Part shown: piece by piece, positions 48,000-60,440 of the stretch | How positions within the stretch are numbered: the first letter of the stretch is position 1 | Layout of the letters: every line of letters starts with the position of its first letter | Source of the DNA: Saturnia japonica | Lineage: Eukaryota; Arthropoda; Insecta; Lepidoptera; Saturniidae | Direction: 5' to 3' | Assembly (NCBI GenBank): GCA_033032175.1 | Contig: CM065317.1 | Span: forward strand, 19,737,279-19,801,278 | Length of the DNA stretch: 64,000 nucleotides | Translations under genes and position numbers: made by a program | The notes under the pieces: model-generated | The model's input: the letters and a program-made list of their open reading frames with translations, nothing else | Databases searched by the model: none | What the model was told of the DNA's origin: nothing

Positions 48000-50224
48000 A
48001 GATACATTAGCATATTTAAAATTGTTTTTATTAAATAATAATCACCGCTCATAAATATTAACCATTATCGAATTATGTTAAGAGCTTCAAGATTAAGAAT
48101 CTAGAAATATCCAGAAGCCAAATTGTTATCGCTCTTAGTTTGCGTTCCGTGCAAGTAAAGTCCGTTCAAGATATACACCACGTATTCATTTAATGTGTCC
48201 GGAACAAAGAAGAAAGAGAAAGTCTGGTATGGCTCCTTGGTCTCAATATTTGGGATCAGGGAACCTTCCATACCATATTGTCCAAACCTAACATTACTAA
48301 CGCTCTTTCAATATATAACTTGATTGCTGGTTACTTCACATAAAATACGTTAAATCAACTATACCGGCGTAACCCAAAGGACCATAAAAACAAGAAAAGA
48401 AAAAATGAAGAGTACCTAGGCTTAATATATACTTGCGCATTTGACAGTGACTTAGCCATCAAATCGCGCTTCTTAAGGTAAAATATGTGTAGGACTTCTA
48501 AATGGACCACAAACATAGGATCTTCTATTTGCTACATTTGAAAAACATTGTGATGGTTTCTGATTTATATTCATTTCACGGTTGGGTGTCAACCTAAAAC
48601 AGGTGCCACCTTTTTTATGATAAAAAGGGGGCAAACGGGCAGGTGGCGCACCTGATATAAACTGATCGCCTAGGGCATCCCTCCCCCATGTAGGTACGCC
48701 GTTGGCATTTAACGTAAGCTTAGCTTTTTACAATAGTTCCTGGACAGCGACATCTACATTTCGCTATCAAAATCACGCTAGTCAGTACTATGTAGGTAGA
48801 GGTAACTTGCAATGTTTAACGCAACATTTAAAGTGGAAATATTAACTATAGTGAATTTTATATATTCGCAAATAATGTTGTTCCATGATTACTTATACAA
48901 TTAATTACATATATTATGCTAATCCTGCGCTTTCTAGTAAAGTTTAGCTTTGTTTGCAATTCCTGCGCCAACGAGATAATATTGTTCTGATTTTACGTAG
49001 GTCGCCAAATAAGATTTGTTATTGAAGCTAATGCAACAGCAATGATATTACAATTGCAGCCATCGGTTAGTTCTCATCTCTCATAGAAAAAATACTGCAA
49101 GAATTTCTTTAGTAATTTTAATTATTTCTTTTAGTAATTTTTATGCAAACTTAATTCTTATATTATCCGCTTAGTTTAATTTAAAAGCAACTATAATATT
49201 GTTTTCAGGTGATATAAGAGATGGCGTCACACGTCGCACGTCGCGTCGCCGAGCGCATGGTTAGTGGTCGCTTACCGCGGATGGGGGCAGGGGGGCGTTA
49301 CGTTAGTATACGGTTTAGCAGGGTCAAAGTCACACTGACCGAGGCACTGATACTGATGTGCGTTCACGCAAATGGTTACTACCTCCGCTTTTTTGAGGTT
49401 ATCATTTAATATTTTGGTTAAAAAAACTATGATGCGAATTATTACGTTTCTTATCAACATTACTTGGGCCTGCATGCTTTAAAGTAAAGTAAAAATTAAA
49501 CGAGATATTATGTTAGTAAAAATAAAAAACACAATTTCAAAAAATTCTATACTACTCTTTATTTTCTTTTTTTCCTATATGTAAATATTTTTTAATATTT
49601 TAAAATTGTTCTATATTCCTTCAATAAAAAGTAGAAAGCGAACTTAAAAGGGCTCAATAATTTCATTATAATATTGTAATGTGTATTAGTCATTAGACAA
49701 GTGTCAACAAAATCACAACCGGATTGTACATTACAAATATTGTATTAAGTTCATTGTGGAAGGACGAACGTTTACTGAACGCTTTATACATTTTTTATAT
49801 CTTCAAAATTGACGGATTTTATACACAATTTCATCCCCTTTTTGACCGCCTTAGGGGTTGATTTCTAAAACTCCTTCCTTAGTGTCCAACTATAGTGTAA
49901 AAGGAATCCGCATGCAAATATTCACGGTCCTAGCCCGAAGTGTTTGGCCTGTGCGTTCATATGTCAGTCATGTTATCCTTCTACATTTATAGACTACTAT
50001 TCGATGTCCTTCTTCAAGGTCCAATCTATCTTTATACCAAAATTCATCGAAATTGGTTTATCGAGTTAGACGTGAAAACATAATTGACAGAGTTATTTTC
50101 ACATGTATAATATTAACCGCCTCAGGTTCGCGCGAGTACAATTTACAAAGTGGTGTATTTTAAGTTTAAAAAAGTGTCATTTATAGTATATCGCTATAAT
50201 CGTTTTAATGTTGTTCATAACTTT
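48000..50224. other. Intergenic, no gene seen
   Basis: AT-rich, with a repeat fragment at about 48595-48720 (GGGGGCAAACGGGCAGGTGG). A 62-codon open frame at 49221-49409 is preceded by an acceptor-like TTTTCAG but has no family likeness. Confidence 0.4.
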
Positions 50225-50472
50225 ATAAAATTAGCATAGTGGTCATAAACGCAATTGCTATGCTCGTGTCTTAGATTCGATTCGCAGGTCGAGCAAAGTG
50301 TTATTGGTTTTTCTTTGAAATTCTCATTAGCAGCTCGGAGTTTGGCTTTTAACCCAATTAATGACAATAGGCTCGCCTCCTATTACATGAGACTTAAACA
50401 AATACCAGATGAACTGTGAGTGTATACTATAGTACACCTCTGCCTAACCCTTCGAGGACAAGGGTGTGATGG
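50225..50472 (+). repeat. tRNA-derived SINE, full-length copy
   Basis: Plus orientation: TAGCATAGTGGTCATAAACGC (A box), GATTCGATTCGCAGGTCGAG (B box), AAAGTGTTATTGG, CAGCTCGGAGTTTGG, AATAGGCTCGCCTCCTATTA, ACACCTCTGCCTAACCC. The best reference copy of the five. Confidence 0.72.
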
Positions 50473-50732
50473 TTCATAGTTACAAATATTACGCTTAGCT
50501 CGCATCAAAGGTGTAGGGTGCCGGCCCGGTTGCGATTGCGGTTGCGATCGTTTTTCTGAGAGGGATTTCTTTGGTGGCACGTAATTTTGAATTCGTGATA
50601 TTTTCTACAATATTCATTTAAATTGGAAAAGTAAAGGACAACTTTAATCTACGTTAACAAACAAACGTTATCTAAAAAACTTATCAGGATAAAGATTATT
50701 ACTGAATTGGAGAAAACGTAAACGTATAGATA

Positions 50733-51049
50733 TAAAACGCATTGCGTGCACGGAGGACTGTGAGATTTGGCATGGTTAAAGTTTATATGGAGAAGGAGCG
50801 CAGAAAGCTAAAATGTATGTATAACATCTGTTACTAATATATTAAATTAAATTAATTAATACTGCGAATCCTAAAACGACCAGTGCCATTGAACTTAAAC
50901 CCACCAAAATATTGATATTGTCACTGAATGAAAAGTGACAGCAAGTGACATAATATTCATTGTTTAGGTTTCATACTGCAAATGTCAAACAGAAAATAGT
51001 CTATGATTAAAAAGTCGCTGGTCGAATTCGATCATTGGGCGACCGCTAG
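50733..51049 (+). mobile_element. Helitron-like non-autonomous element, family 2
   Basis: GTGAGATTTGGCATGGTTAA, AATATTAAATTAAATTAATT-type blocks and the end TTGGGCGACCGCTAG|T are collinear with the copy at 55117-55479. The 5' end is uncertain. Confidence 0.65.
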
Positions 51050-51387
51050 TCTTTATAATTATGTACACTGTAAGATAAATCTTCAGATATAGAATTACCT
51101 GAAACAATATCTCACTACACTGTTAGCCTTACGGGCCCTGAAGCCGCTGCGGCTTTTACAGCGCCACTGAACTTGATTTACCCCCGAAACAATCTCCTTG
51201 GCTTAACCTGGAAGGAAGCTAAATGAAACCCCCTTCAACCGGTTTTAGGTTTTAAATGCAGTTTTCTTCCTCGATACATTTTTTACCTCTTCCTCCACCG
51301 CCCGTCCTTGCTCCATCCCATAAATTGAGATATTCAAGTCAAAGTATACACTAAAACTAAAAAGAAACCTATTTTATTTATTAACCA

Positions 51388-51837
51388 CTAGCTATGCCCG
51401 TGGCTTCGCTCACGTGCACTACAGGATACCCGCGCGAATCTTGCTCCCTCTGCTCCCGGCTATTTTAATGCCTACAATTATGTAGTACATTAATTTGCTA
51501 TAAATCTTATGGTTTACTCAGCGTAAGCCATTTAAGCGCCTGAATCGATTCACCATGACCAGTTTTTTATTTTATTTGTGCGTAACACTAATTGTTTTTC
51601 TTTAATAAAAGTAGCCTAAGTTACGCCCTATAACATCAGCTATCTATCAGTGAAGGTCCTGTCAAAATCGGTCCAACCGTTTCGGAGATAACCCGGAACA
51701 AACAGACAGACAGACAGACAAAAATTGTAAAAATGAGTTTTTTGTTATAGGTGTCGTATATAATTTCATATACATTTGGTTATTAGCAGCTATTTTGACA
51801 TTACAAACAGACACTTCAATTTTATTAATTGTATAGA
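51388..51837 (-). mobile_element. Helitron-like non-autonomous element, family 1, copy E
   Basis: On the minus strand it starts A|TCTATACAATTAATAAAAT and ends GGGCATAGCTAG|T, with both ends intact (450 bp). It contains a (CAGA)n run at about 51703-51720. Confidence 0.76.
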
Positions 51838-51839
51838 TT

Positions 51840-53177
51840 TATAATATTCGCTAAGTTAGTAACAACATAGTAAGTATTTTATGTGTCTCGTGCTTTATAT
51901 CAGTTTATAATTATGTTAATTTATTGTAGAATAAAGATAGTCTTAAAATTATTATTTAAAGATTGTTCGAAAACACCTAATTTGTTTGTAGGACTCCATA
52001 TCCACTATAATCAATGTTATTGAGCGACCTTTAAAAAAATATATTTTACGCTAAAATTTACAGGACTGTAATGTTCATAAGAGATCTTCAATATTTAATT
52101 TACTTTCCCTGCATGTCCCATTCATTTTTTCCTACTCTGTATAACTCAGTAGTACAAATTTGTAGCTCGGTATAAATAGAAATTTCATAGGAACGGCGAC
52201 TGATATAAATGTGGGGAACTTATTAATATTGTGAACACCGAAGATGACATTCTCGTCGAGTCACGGAAACTTTTTGTTTCTTTGTGAATCATTTCTTAAT
52301 TCTAATAGTGGAATTACAACCTTGCGAATTATTTATGAAGCGTACGTTATATATTTATTAAAATTTGCTTCAAGTTAAATACATTATCTGTTTTACTAAG
52401 TTTTAGTAATTTCATATTTATGCAAATTCAAGGGGCATTATGATCGTCGTTTGAATAAAACTTTTTATTCGAGATTTGTGTGAGTGTGGATGTTTGTTTG
52501 TTTATAATACCCTCAGATTTTGGAGCTATGTTTGCTTAATATAATATCGTTCATCTACACGCAGATACACTGCTTGAGAACAAAATATAGCAATAGACAT
52601 AGACAGGTGGCGCCATCTTTGTCACACGAGCAGTGTTTGGTTTCTGACTGGGTTTCGATCACATAGGTGAAGCTCATAAGCAGTTCTAAATCAATCCTCC
52701 GAGGAAGCAACTATTTAGCGATTAACCTCCGGACTATGACCCTGTGTAATGTAGGTTAATTATATTAGTATAAAATTGCTGTTTCTACTTAAAGTAAGAT
52801 GGATTGTATGTTTAGGTAACCAAGCTGCGCTCGGTGTCTTAAAAAAGTACAAAAACCTTTATAGGTAAACTTGGAATATAAAACATTATCTGAATACATA
52901 ATTTCAACCAAATCGTTAGAGCCGTTTCAGAGACACCAATTACATATATACAAAATATGTACAAGAATTGCTCACTTTAATAAAACAATATTAAATTTTC
53001 ATTAAAAAAAAACATATATGTAGTAGTGGGAATTTTCATAGCCACCCTTCTGAGCGCCTACAAATACTCGTATAGTATGAAAAGTGACTTAAATACCTAA
53101 TATTCTGTTCTATATATACTCTTTACTTTTCTTACTAAACAATTTAAATATACATATATAATATTACTGTCATAGTA
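51840..53177. other. Intergenic, no gene seen
   Basis: AT-rich with short repeat debris only. Confidence 0.45.
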
Positions 53178-54125
53178 CTCTGTAAAAAAAGTACCGGGAA
53201 AAGATCAATAATACACAAAATGTTAATTATTCATCGAAATTTATTTTATTGCCTTCGAAGTATGCTCCTTCAGAAACGATACACTCAAACCAAAGAATAA
53301 TCCAATCATCAAAACATTTTTAAATGGTTTTACCAGTATTGGGTTTTGTTCTCGTCGCGAATTCTCCTATAAGTCTTCTACCGAATGAAAACGGGTCCCA
53401 CAAAAGGATAATTTGAGTTTAGGAAAAAAAAGATGTCGGTTGGAACTATGTCTGGTGAATAAGGTGGTTGCTCGATGATATTTGTTCAGTTTTTGGTAAA
53501 AATTCGTTCACAATGATGGCCTTGTACGAAGGCGCATTATCGTGGTGCAAAATCCAAGAATTTTCTTTCCACAAATCTGGCCTTTTTCGTTGAATTTGCT
53601 CTCTTAAACGCCGCATGATGTTTAAATAGTATAGTTTGTTTACCTTTTGACCATTCGGTAACAACTCCGAGTGCACAACACTGTGATAGTCAAAGAAAAC
53701 AGTCAACATGACTTTGACTTTTGATTAACTTCAGTTGAAGACGTTGTTGGCCTACCAGGGCGAGGCAAATCTTCCAGCATATCTCGACAGCTTAGGAACG
53801 TTTCGTACCACTCATAAGCACGTGTTTTTAATAAAGTAAGCCTTCTGTAGAATTTTCAGTGTTTCCGAACACGAAATTCTATTGACGATGCAAAATTTAA
53901 GGCAAACTCTTTGTTCATTGTTTTTGTCCATTATGAAATTCGCAATATACACTAGATATGGTCTAACCAAAAACAGCATTGTATTTAATCTAAATGAAAA
54001 GCGCAACTCGAACTCCGCGCCAAAATAAAAAAAAAACAGTTGTGCTAGTCTAACAATAAATAAATATCAAAAAATTTAATTTGGAACCATAAACAAATCA
54101 TCTATTCTCGATACTTTTTTGACAT
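53178..54125 (-). pseudogene. Internally deleted mariner transposon
   Basis: Terminal repeats: TGTAAAAAAAGTACCGGGAA near the left end and, inverted, TGTCAAAAAAGTATCGAGAA near the right, each next to a TA. On the minus strand the transposase begins MDKNNEQRVCLKF (near 53930), continues with SKTRAYEWYETF-like and RPGRPTTSSTEVN segments, then jumps to MLTVFFDYHSVVHSELLPNG and WILHHDNAPSYKA (second catalytic Asp). The first catalytic Asp region is missing, so about 0.3 kb has been lost (948 bp against the usual 1.3 kb). Later frames are also disrupted. Confidence 0.85.
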
Positions 54126-54449
54126 TAACGGAATCAGTTATAATGTAATAAATGTGATTTGGTTTTTCCTTACCGACGCGATGTCTATTCGATTATGTTT
54201 AGTTTGTTGTTGTTCGATGAGTTTATGATAAATAATAATAAGATTATTATAGATTAAAGTTTAATAGGGTTTATTGACCTTTTCTTGTGAAACCGTGTCT
54301 GCTTTTTCCAGTAGTATACAGTAACAAAGATTGTACTGCTCTTTGTGTTATCTAGAAGGATACATGTAGGAGTACACCGAGGGACAGGTTTTCGCTTTGT
54401 GTGTTGATCGCGATTCTGATATTTGAACAGTTTACATTGTAATTTATTT

Positions 54450-54660
54450 TTAACCGACATCAAAAAAAGTCGAAGGTTACTGAATTCGGATTTTTATGGG
54501 TGTTCGGGCATAACTTCTTTGTTTATGAACCGATTTTGAGGATTCTTATTTTATTGGATAGGGGATTTCATTGACATTGTAATTGGATCTTGAACTTCGA
54601 AGGTACACCAGAAAACTCTATAAAATCATTGAAGTTGGTTTTCTTTTTTTGTTAAAAATT
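54450..54660 (+). repeat. Interspersed repeat family 'GACTTCAAAAAAAG', plus copy
   Basis: Starts ACCGACATCAAAAAAAGTCG, then ATGAACCGATTTTGAGGATT, and ends GGTACACCAGAAAACTC with TCATTGAAGTTGG. Confidence 0.55.
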
Positions 54661-55116
54661 GTCTTGCATTATGTACTATATGCTAGAATTCAGGTTTGAA
54701 AAATCGAATTTGGTTCTGCCCCAGTCGCTTGCAGGTCTACCACTTGACTCAATATTAAATAAGTATTATAGCTTACGTATCAACTTACTTAGCTCGCGAT
54801 AACGTTGATTCAATTAATAATCAGTATCAAAACTGCATTTAGAACAGATTTTTGTAATAAAAATAAACTATTCAAATTATGATGAATAAAGTAGTTACAT
54901 AAAATGTATCGTGCTGTTAATGTAGATGTCATAATAATGTTATTTGCAGTAAAGCGTGCGGCTAACAATGTATACTTTACTTACTTAGCCCCAAAACAGG
55001 GTCCGTCCAGAAGCAACCTGCAATATTATATCACTGATTATTTTATGAGAAATCCTCTTAAACCATTTTGCACAATTATAAAGTTCTTTTAACATGGGTT
55101 TCATATTGAGCAATAT

Positions 55117-55479
55117 ATTTATATATAAATTAATACGTGAAACAAAACTTTATACCCCCTCTTACGAAAATTGCGCGGACGGAAGTCTGTGAGATTTGGC
55201 ATGGTTAAAGTTTATATGGAGAAAAGGAGTGCAGAAAGCTCAAATTTATTTATAATGTCTGTTGCTAATATATTAAATTAAATTAATTAATATTGCGAAT
55301 CCCAAACTGACCAGTCCCATTAAACTTAGAACCCCCAAAATATTAACATTGTCTTTCAATGAAAAGTGACAGCAAGTGATATAATAATCGTTGTTTAAGT
55401 TCATACTGCAAATGTTAAACAGAAAATAGTGTATGATTAAAAAGTCGCCGGTCGAATTTCGATATTGGGCGATCGCTAG
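55117..55479 (+). mobile_element. Helitron-like non-autonomous element, family 2, long copy
   Basis: Begins near ATTAATACGTGAAACAAAAC and ends TTGGGCGATCGCTAG|T. It has the same blocks as 50733-51049. The element ends about 60 bp before a non-LTR relic. Confidence 0.65.
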
Positions 55480-55539
55480 TTTAAATAAATAAGTAAACTT
55501 ATTACTCCTTATTTTTAACATATTTTTTTTTATTTCTGT

Positions 55540-56108
55540 GCGTTTCGGTCCATGGATTTCTATGCAAAGAAGCATACGTTGTTCCTATACATAAAGCTGG
55601 ATCCAAGAGTAATGTTGAGAATTACCGGCCAGTATCCCTATTGTCTGTTTTTAGTAAGTTGTTTGAAAAATTGGTGCACGATCAAATATGCAGCTCAATT
55701 TATTTGTCTATACCATTGGAACAGTATGGGTTTATGAAACGAAGATCGACACTATCCAATCTAGCAGTATTTTCAGATTACATAGCTACAGCTATGGATC
55801 AAGGTTATCAGGTGGATGTCATGTATACTGATTACTCGAAGTGTTTTGATCGTATTAATCATGATATCCTCTTACTGAAGCTTAACAGGATAGGTGTACA
55901 CGGTGATCTCTTGTAAATGTCTCTCTTGTAATTGTGATATAAATATTTAACCGCTGCATAACAAATATTACAATACACTAAATTTAATAATAATTGTTTC
56001 GTAATTGGCACCACATGATTGCAAAACATAACAAATGTATATTTTGTGTTAAATGTGCTGTGAAGCAATATGTACCAAATAAAATAAAATAAAATAAAAT
56101 AAAAAAAT
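55540..56108 (+). pseudogene. Non-LTR retrotransposon relic: reverse transcriptase start joined to 3' UTR
   Basis: One continuous frame from about 55551 reads KEAYVVPIHKAGSKSNVENY, RPVSLLSVFSKLFEKL, QYGFMKRRST and DVMYTDYSKCFDRINHDILL, the N-terminal half of a reverse transcriptase (first catalytic Asp region). It stops at 55914-55916, before the YADD box. What follows is non-coding and ends in an (AAAAT)n tail (about 56077-56108). So the middle and C-terminal parts are deleted and the 3' end is kept. Confidence 0.75.
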
Positions 56109-56109
56109 A

Positions 56110-57149
56110 ATTAAACCGTTCACGTAATATTAACTGATTCATATAGCATTTAGGCGTGGAAAGCTGCAACAAAGATTGTTGGCTTTGTGTTCACAAAACT
56201 TGTAGAATAATTTTCAGTATTTTTTTAATGAACGTGCGTGTAAAAACCTTGCTGGTGAACCGTGCCAGGTTACCAAAGTAAAACATTATTCCTACTAACC
56301 AGTTGCGGATACGGTAAATTTTTTAAGTATATTGTATAAGTTTAAAATACACTATCTAAGTTATAGATCCAACTCCGGGGCGCTTTGCAGCACCACACAC
56401 TGAGCACCATCTCCTTTTAAAGTTTAATAATATATTAGAACTATTATTTATATTTATTTAGTGTCTACACCAGCATATGAACATAATATGACGATATGAT
56501 AACTGGCTAGGTAAGCAGTTAATCTCACGAGTAGTTGCCGGAACAGATCGGTTAGTGGTCTGTAAACAATTATCAACTTGATAGTCCGGCGAGCATTAGA
56601 CAATACCCTGCCACCTTGCTTTGATGTCATGAAAATATTTTTCTTCATCGAAAGCTGAGTCTCAGGATTGGATTCGAGCCCACTTCATTTGACGCGGAAT
56701 TCGAACACGCTACCATTGAAACATCGCCGCTTCAATCTTTACTTATGTTATTGTTCTACGAGTGTTTTAAGATTAGTTAAATGGTTCGTTATATCCTTCT
56801 CCCTCCATCTACCCGATGATAGTGTTGCTAAAACAACGATAACTATCAATAAATTGATAGTCATTAGGGCAATTGAACGATCGATCAAGTTTCAAAACAC
56901 GCGATCACAGTTTTTTATTTCTCTGTCGTACTTGATGACGGATTGATATATATTCCGTACAAGAAACAGTTAACAGTTAATCAATTAATCAATTGTCTTT
57001 TCAAAAACCAACGATTACCATCGATTGTCCCGAAAACCAATGTTTTACAAAACTACCCAAAGATCATTCTTTGCATAACAATTAGTTTCTATGTGAAAAG
57101 TCACACACGAGAATTACAATCCACTAATAAAAACGCTTGTCATAAGTAA
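56110..57149. other. Intergenic with one SINE
   Basis: The only repeat noted is the tRNA-like SINE copy at 56590-56745 (minus). No gene supported. Confidence 0.4.
56590..56745 (-). repeat. tRNA-like SINE copy
   Basis: TCATGAAAATATTTTTCTTC, CGAAAGCTGAG and GGATTGGATTCGAGCCCAC match the 9595 and 39840 copies. Confidence 0.55.
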
Positions 57150-57715
57150 CCAGCAGGGTGCCCGCGGCTCCGCACGCGTTTCTTATTACGTAGTCATTAT
57201 TTTCATACCGTAACTTCATTTTTACTTATATTATTGACAATTCATACAGCCTCTCAATTGAAAAATTACATGTTTTTCTCGTGTACAATTTTCATCAAAA
57301 GTGGTTGGCAATTACCAAAATTGTTTGTTTTTTTTTTACATATTTCTGAAGCTATTGTTGACGATTCTTCTAGCGGGGCAGCCTATCGATTTTGAAATCA
57401 CGTATGCATCCCGTCTACAAAATTGTGTCAAAATTGGTTGAGAATTATTTACTTTTTTATACAATTTAATAATATACTTCCCGTACATAAAATGTTATTA
57501 AAATCGGTTAAGAATAAACAAAAATACTTTTTTTTATCAATTTCTAAAAGTGATATTGACCAATGACATAAACATCCCGTGTACAAAATTTCATAACAAT
57601 CGGTCAAGCCGTTTTTGAGTTAAATCCGGACATACAAACAGACAGAGAGACAGACAAATATTTAATGTCATATTCGTGATCAGTATCGTTCATATAGTAT
57701 GGAATATCATATAGG
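57150..57715 (+). repeat. Family 3 interspersed repeat, long copy
   Basis: Begins CAGCAGGGTGCCCGCGGCTC and ACGCGTTT, has several CGTGTACAAAATTTCAT blocks, and ends with AAATCCGGACATACAAACAG, GACAGACAAA and GTGATCAGTATCG. Reference for the split copy at 23114-24555. Confidence 0.6.
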
Positions 57716-57939
57716 AAATTTTCGGAAAATATAATATTAAATGTACAGATTAATGTACCACAGATTTAGTTATTTAAGTAGGTAATTAATTTTCACTGTA
57801 TGACTCCTTGCTCTATGATCTATATCAAAAACTCAAACGAGAATGAATACGCAAACGAAACAAAGATGACTCAAATACATTTATTTATAAAAATCTTTCT
57901 TTAAAAAAAATGAGTCTCCTTTAATAGTGATGCCCGGCT

Positions 57940-57985
57940 ACATAAGCGCGCGCGCGGGGCGGGCGGGGCGCACCCCGAGGCCAAC
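57940..57985. other. CG-rich island
   Basis: A CGCGCGCG run followed by GGGCGGGCGGGGCG in AT-rich surroundings. It is not linked to a recognised gene. Confidence 0.6.
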
Positions 57986-58239
57986 TTGTCCGTTATTTGC
58001 TTAACTAATGCCTGCATAAGACATCATAGGTATTATTTACAAAGATATATAATTATATTTACCTTTGATATAATATTGCTGTGACCTACAAAACTACACA
58101 TTGGAATCACGAAACAAAACAACAAATACACTATATGCAAATGGCGTCAACCCCTTTTTATTTTTAAGACGTCTCATTTAGTCTTCGACCTCGGAAAAAA
58201 ATTTAGAAGCAACGGTGACTATTATGAATAAAGCATTGG

Positions 58240-58990
58240 AAAGAATAGGAATGAAAGTGAACACAAAGAAGACGGAAGTTATGGTGTTTGTAAGGGAATA
58301 ATGCATGAAAGGCGTATGTATCCGGCTGCAAACTGGAGTAAGTGAGTTAGTTTGTATAATTGGGATCGATGCTTACTAGGGAAAGAAAGTGTGAAAGAGA
58401 TGCTGAAAGAAGAGTAAATACTGATATTATGGTGAATGGGGCATTGCAGATCTTTATGAACAACCAGAAAATCTTTACGAAAGCCCGCCTAGCTGTACAT
58501 AGAGGAGTATTAGTTCCAACACTCATGTATGGAAGCCGGAAGCAAAAAATAGGTTTGGCAGAAAAATCATGAAAGTAAAACAAATGCAGTAGAAATGAGA
58601 GCGCTAAGAAATATGTTAGGAGTGACATTAAGTGACGGGATAAGAAATAGTATAACAAGAGAACGTGTCCTGTAAAAAAAAGAAATGGTCACACGGATTG
58701 AGAAAGGAATGCTTAGATGGTTTGGGCATGTAGAGAGGATGAATGAAATAAAAATAACTAAACAAATTTATGAGGCGAGTATGAATGGGAGCATTGAAAG
58801 AGGAAGGCCTAGACGAGCGCTCCTGGATTAAATCGGGGACGTTCTGAAGAAAGGTCAAGTCAAGAGTACTCTAAACCAACGAGCAACTGAGAAAAGATTG
58901 GTGAATGTTGAAGATGCGAAAAATGTATACCAGAATCGGAGTAGGTGGAAGAACGTGGCCTCTGCGAACCCGTTGGGAGAAGGCGTGATG
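58240..58990 (+). pseudogene. Non-LTR retrotransposon, C-terminal fragment of ORF2
   Basis: Degenerate frames read RKCERDAERRVNTDIMVNGA, HRGVLVPTLMYGS, KGMLRWFGHVERMNE, GRPRRALLD, VLKKGQVKS and VNVEDAKNVYQNRSRWKNVA, a typical lepidopteran LINE C-terminus (the region after the YADD box). Several stops and frame changes. It is unrelated to the RTE-like fragment at 21700 in exact blocks, though the WF/AGHV segment is shared. Confidence 0.7.
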
Positions 58991-60121
58991 TATGTATGTA
59001 CGTCATTTAGTCACGTGAGATAATGAGCATGTTACGTTAGTCTAGTTTACATCGTGTACAAATTGACTGTGATCATATTAATAAGCTTAAATTATTGTAT
59101 TGTAATATTCACTTGAGAGAACTAATAAGGGTTGTTAGGTAAGAATAAAAATATTTATTTTATAATTAACAACTTTTTTCTCAATCAATATTTAGTGTAA
59201 TAGTAGCAACAAAATAAACCGTGAAAATAGGTTTTCTCTTAAATGATGTCTTAAAAATTCAATCGATTTGTTATTTAGACTTTTATCAATCGCTGTGAAC
59301 AGATTTTACATACTTTTCTCTTGATTATCACACGCTTGGCTTTAACTTCTAAAACATAAAGAAAATGGATGTTTATATAAATTGATTTCATCACATATTA
59401 CCTGACATCGCGTTGCCGCGGTTATTGGTCAATGCAAGTGCTACTTTTAATGTTTGCTGTTGATTTTTCACACGCAGCGACACAAAAGTGCACGACCAAA
59501 TGTAGACGTGAACAGAAATTAACATAAAATTAATATGTTTGAACATATATGTACTTACGTGTTTTGTTTGTATGAAGTTGTGAATAGTTCGCTGATATAA
59601 ACATTGTATTTAAGCAACTCCAAATATAATTTTAATACATTTCTTTAAATGTAGGATATTTCACTGTAACCTATTTATTGTAGTGTGTAATTAAAAATGA
59701 AATACAGACGGAAGACAAACTTATTCTACTGTCATTAGTTGATAGAGAGTTACAATATCTTAATCTTGATACACAAGTCCACCAAATTTTACATGATTTT
59801 ATTATCTTCTATTATATGTACTATATATATTTTTTTAAGTTTAATATAGTTATATACAAAACATTCTAATATAGATTTTGTATAGCGAAGCTATTTTCTC
59901 CAATTCAGTATAAGACTTTATCCAAATAAATTTGAAGTTAACTTGGGCATTTAATTTAGATTAAAGTTGACCTTTAGAGTTTTCCATTTAAATGAATAAC
60001 GTAGAAGATATCATGAATTCAAAATTACATGCGATCTATAAAATTGTTCTCGGCAAAACCGTTCGCTGTCGGTTGGCCGACACTCCCACCTATGGTGAAT
60101 TGTGCGTCGCGAGGCGGAGGT
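58991..60121. other. Intergenic, no gene seen
   Basis: AT-rich; no repeat or coding signal recognised. Confidence 0.45.
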
Positions 60122-60300
60122 GTACACCCACAGTTCGCGGGGTAGGTATGTTTTAGGTCTCATGTAATAGGGGGTGAGCCTATAACCATTAATCGGACGC
60201 AAAGCCAAACTCCGAACTGCTACTGAGAATTATTTATAGAAAACCACAATAACACTTTGCGTGATCTGGAAATCGATACTAGGACCTCAAGCAAAGAACT
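60122..60300 (-). repeat. tRNA-derived SINE copy
   Basis: GGTATGTTTTAGGTCTCATG, TAATAGGGGGTGAGCCTA, ATTAATCGGACGCAAAGCC and GAAATCGATACTAGGACCTC match the 30738 copy. A 65-codon open frame over it is not a gene. Confidence 0.65.
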
Positions 60301-60359
60301 ATCAATATTAAAAAACTGTGAACTGAACTGAAATGAACTGTCAATATCAAAGCGATAAA

Positions 60360-60440
60360 CTCTAGATCAGGCTTTTTTAAACGTAAAATACATAACTTTG
60401 TAAATTGTACCCCTGCGAAGCTGGGGTGGATCGCTAGTCA
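60360..60440 (+). repeat. Helitron-like 3' end fragment (third type)
   Basis: ACCCCTGCGAAGCTGGGGTG followed by GATCGCTAGT: a short GC hairpin (CCCC..GGGG) then CTAG|T, the layout of a Helitron 3' terminus. The 5' part is not recognised. Confidence 0.45.

Noticed and set aside
49221..49409. 62-codon open frame after an acceptor-like TTTTCAG
   Set aside because: Short, no donor or family match, and G-run rich DNA inside looks like repeat sequence.
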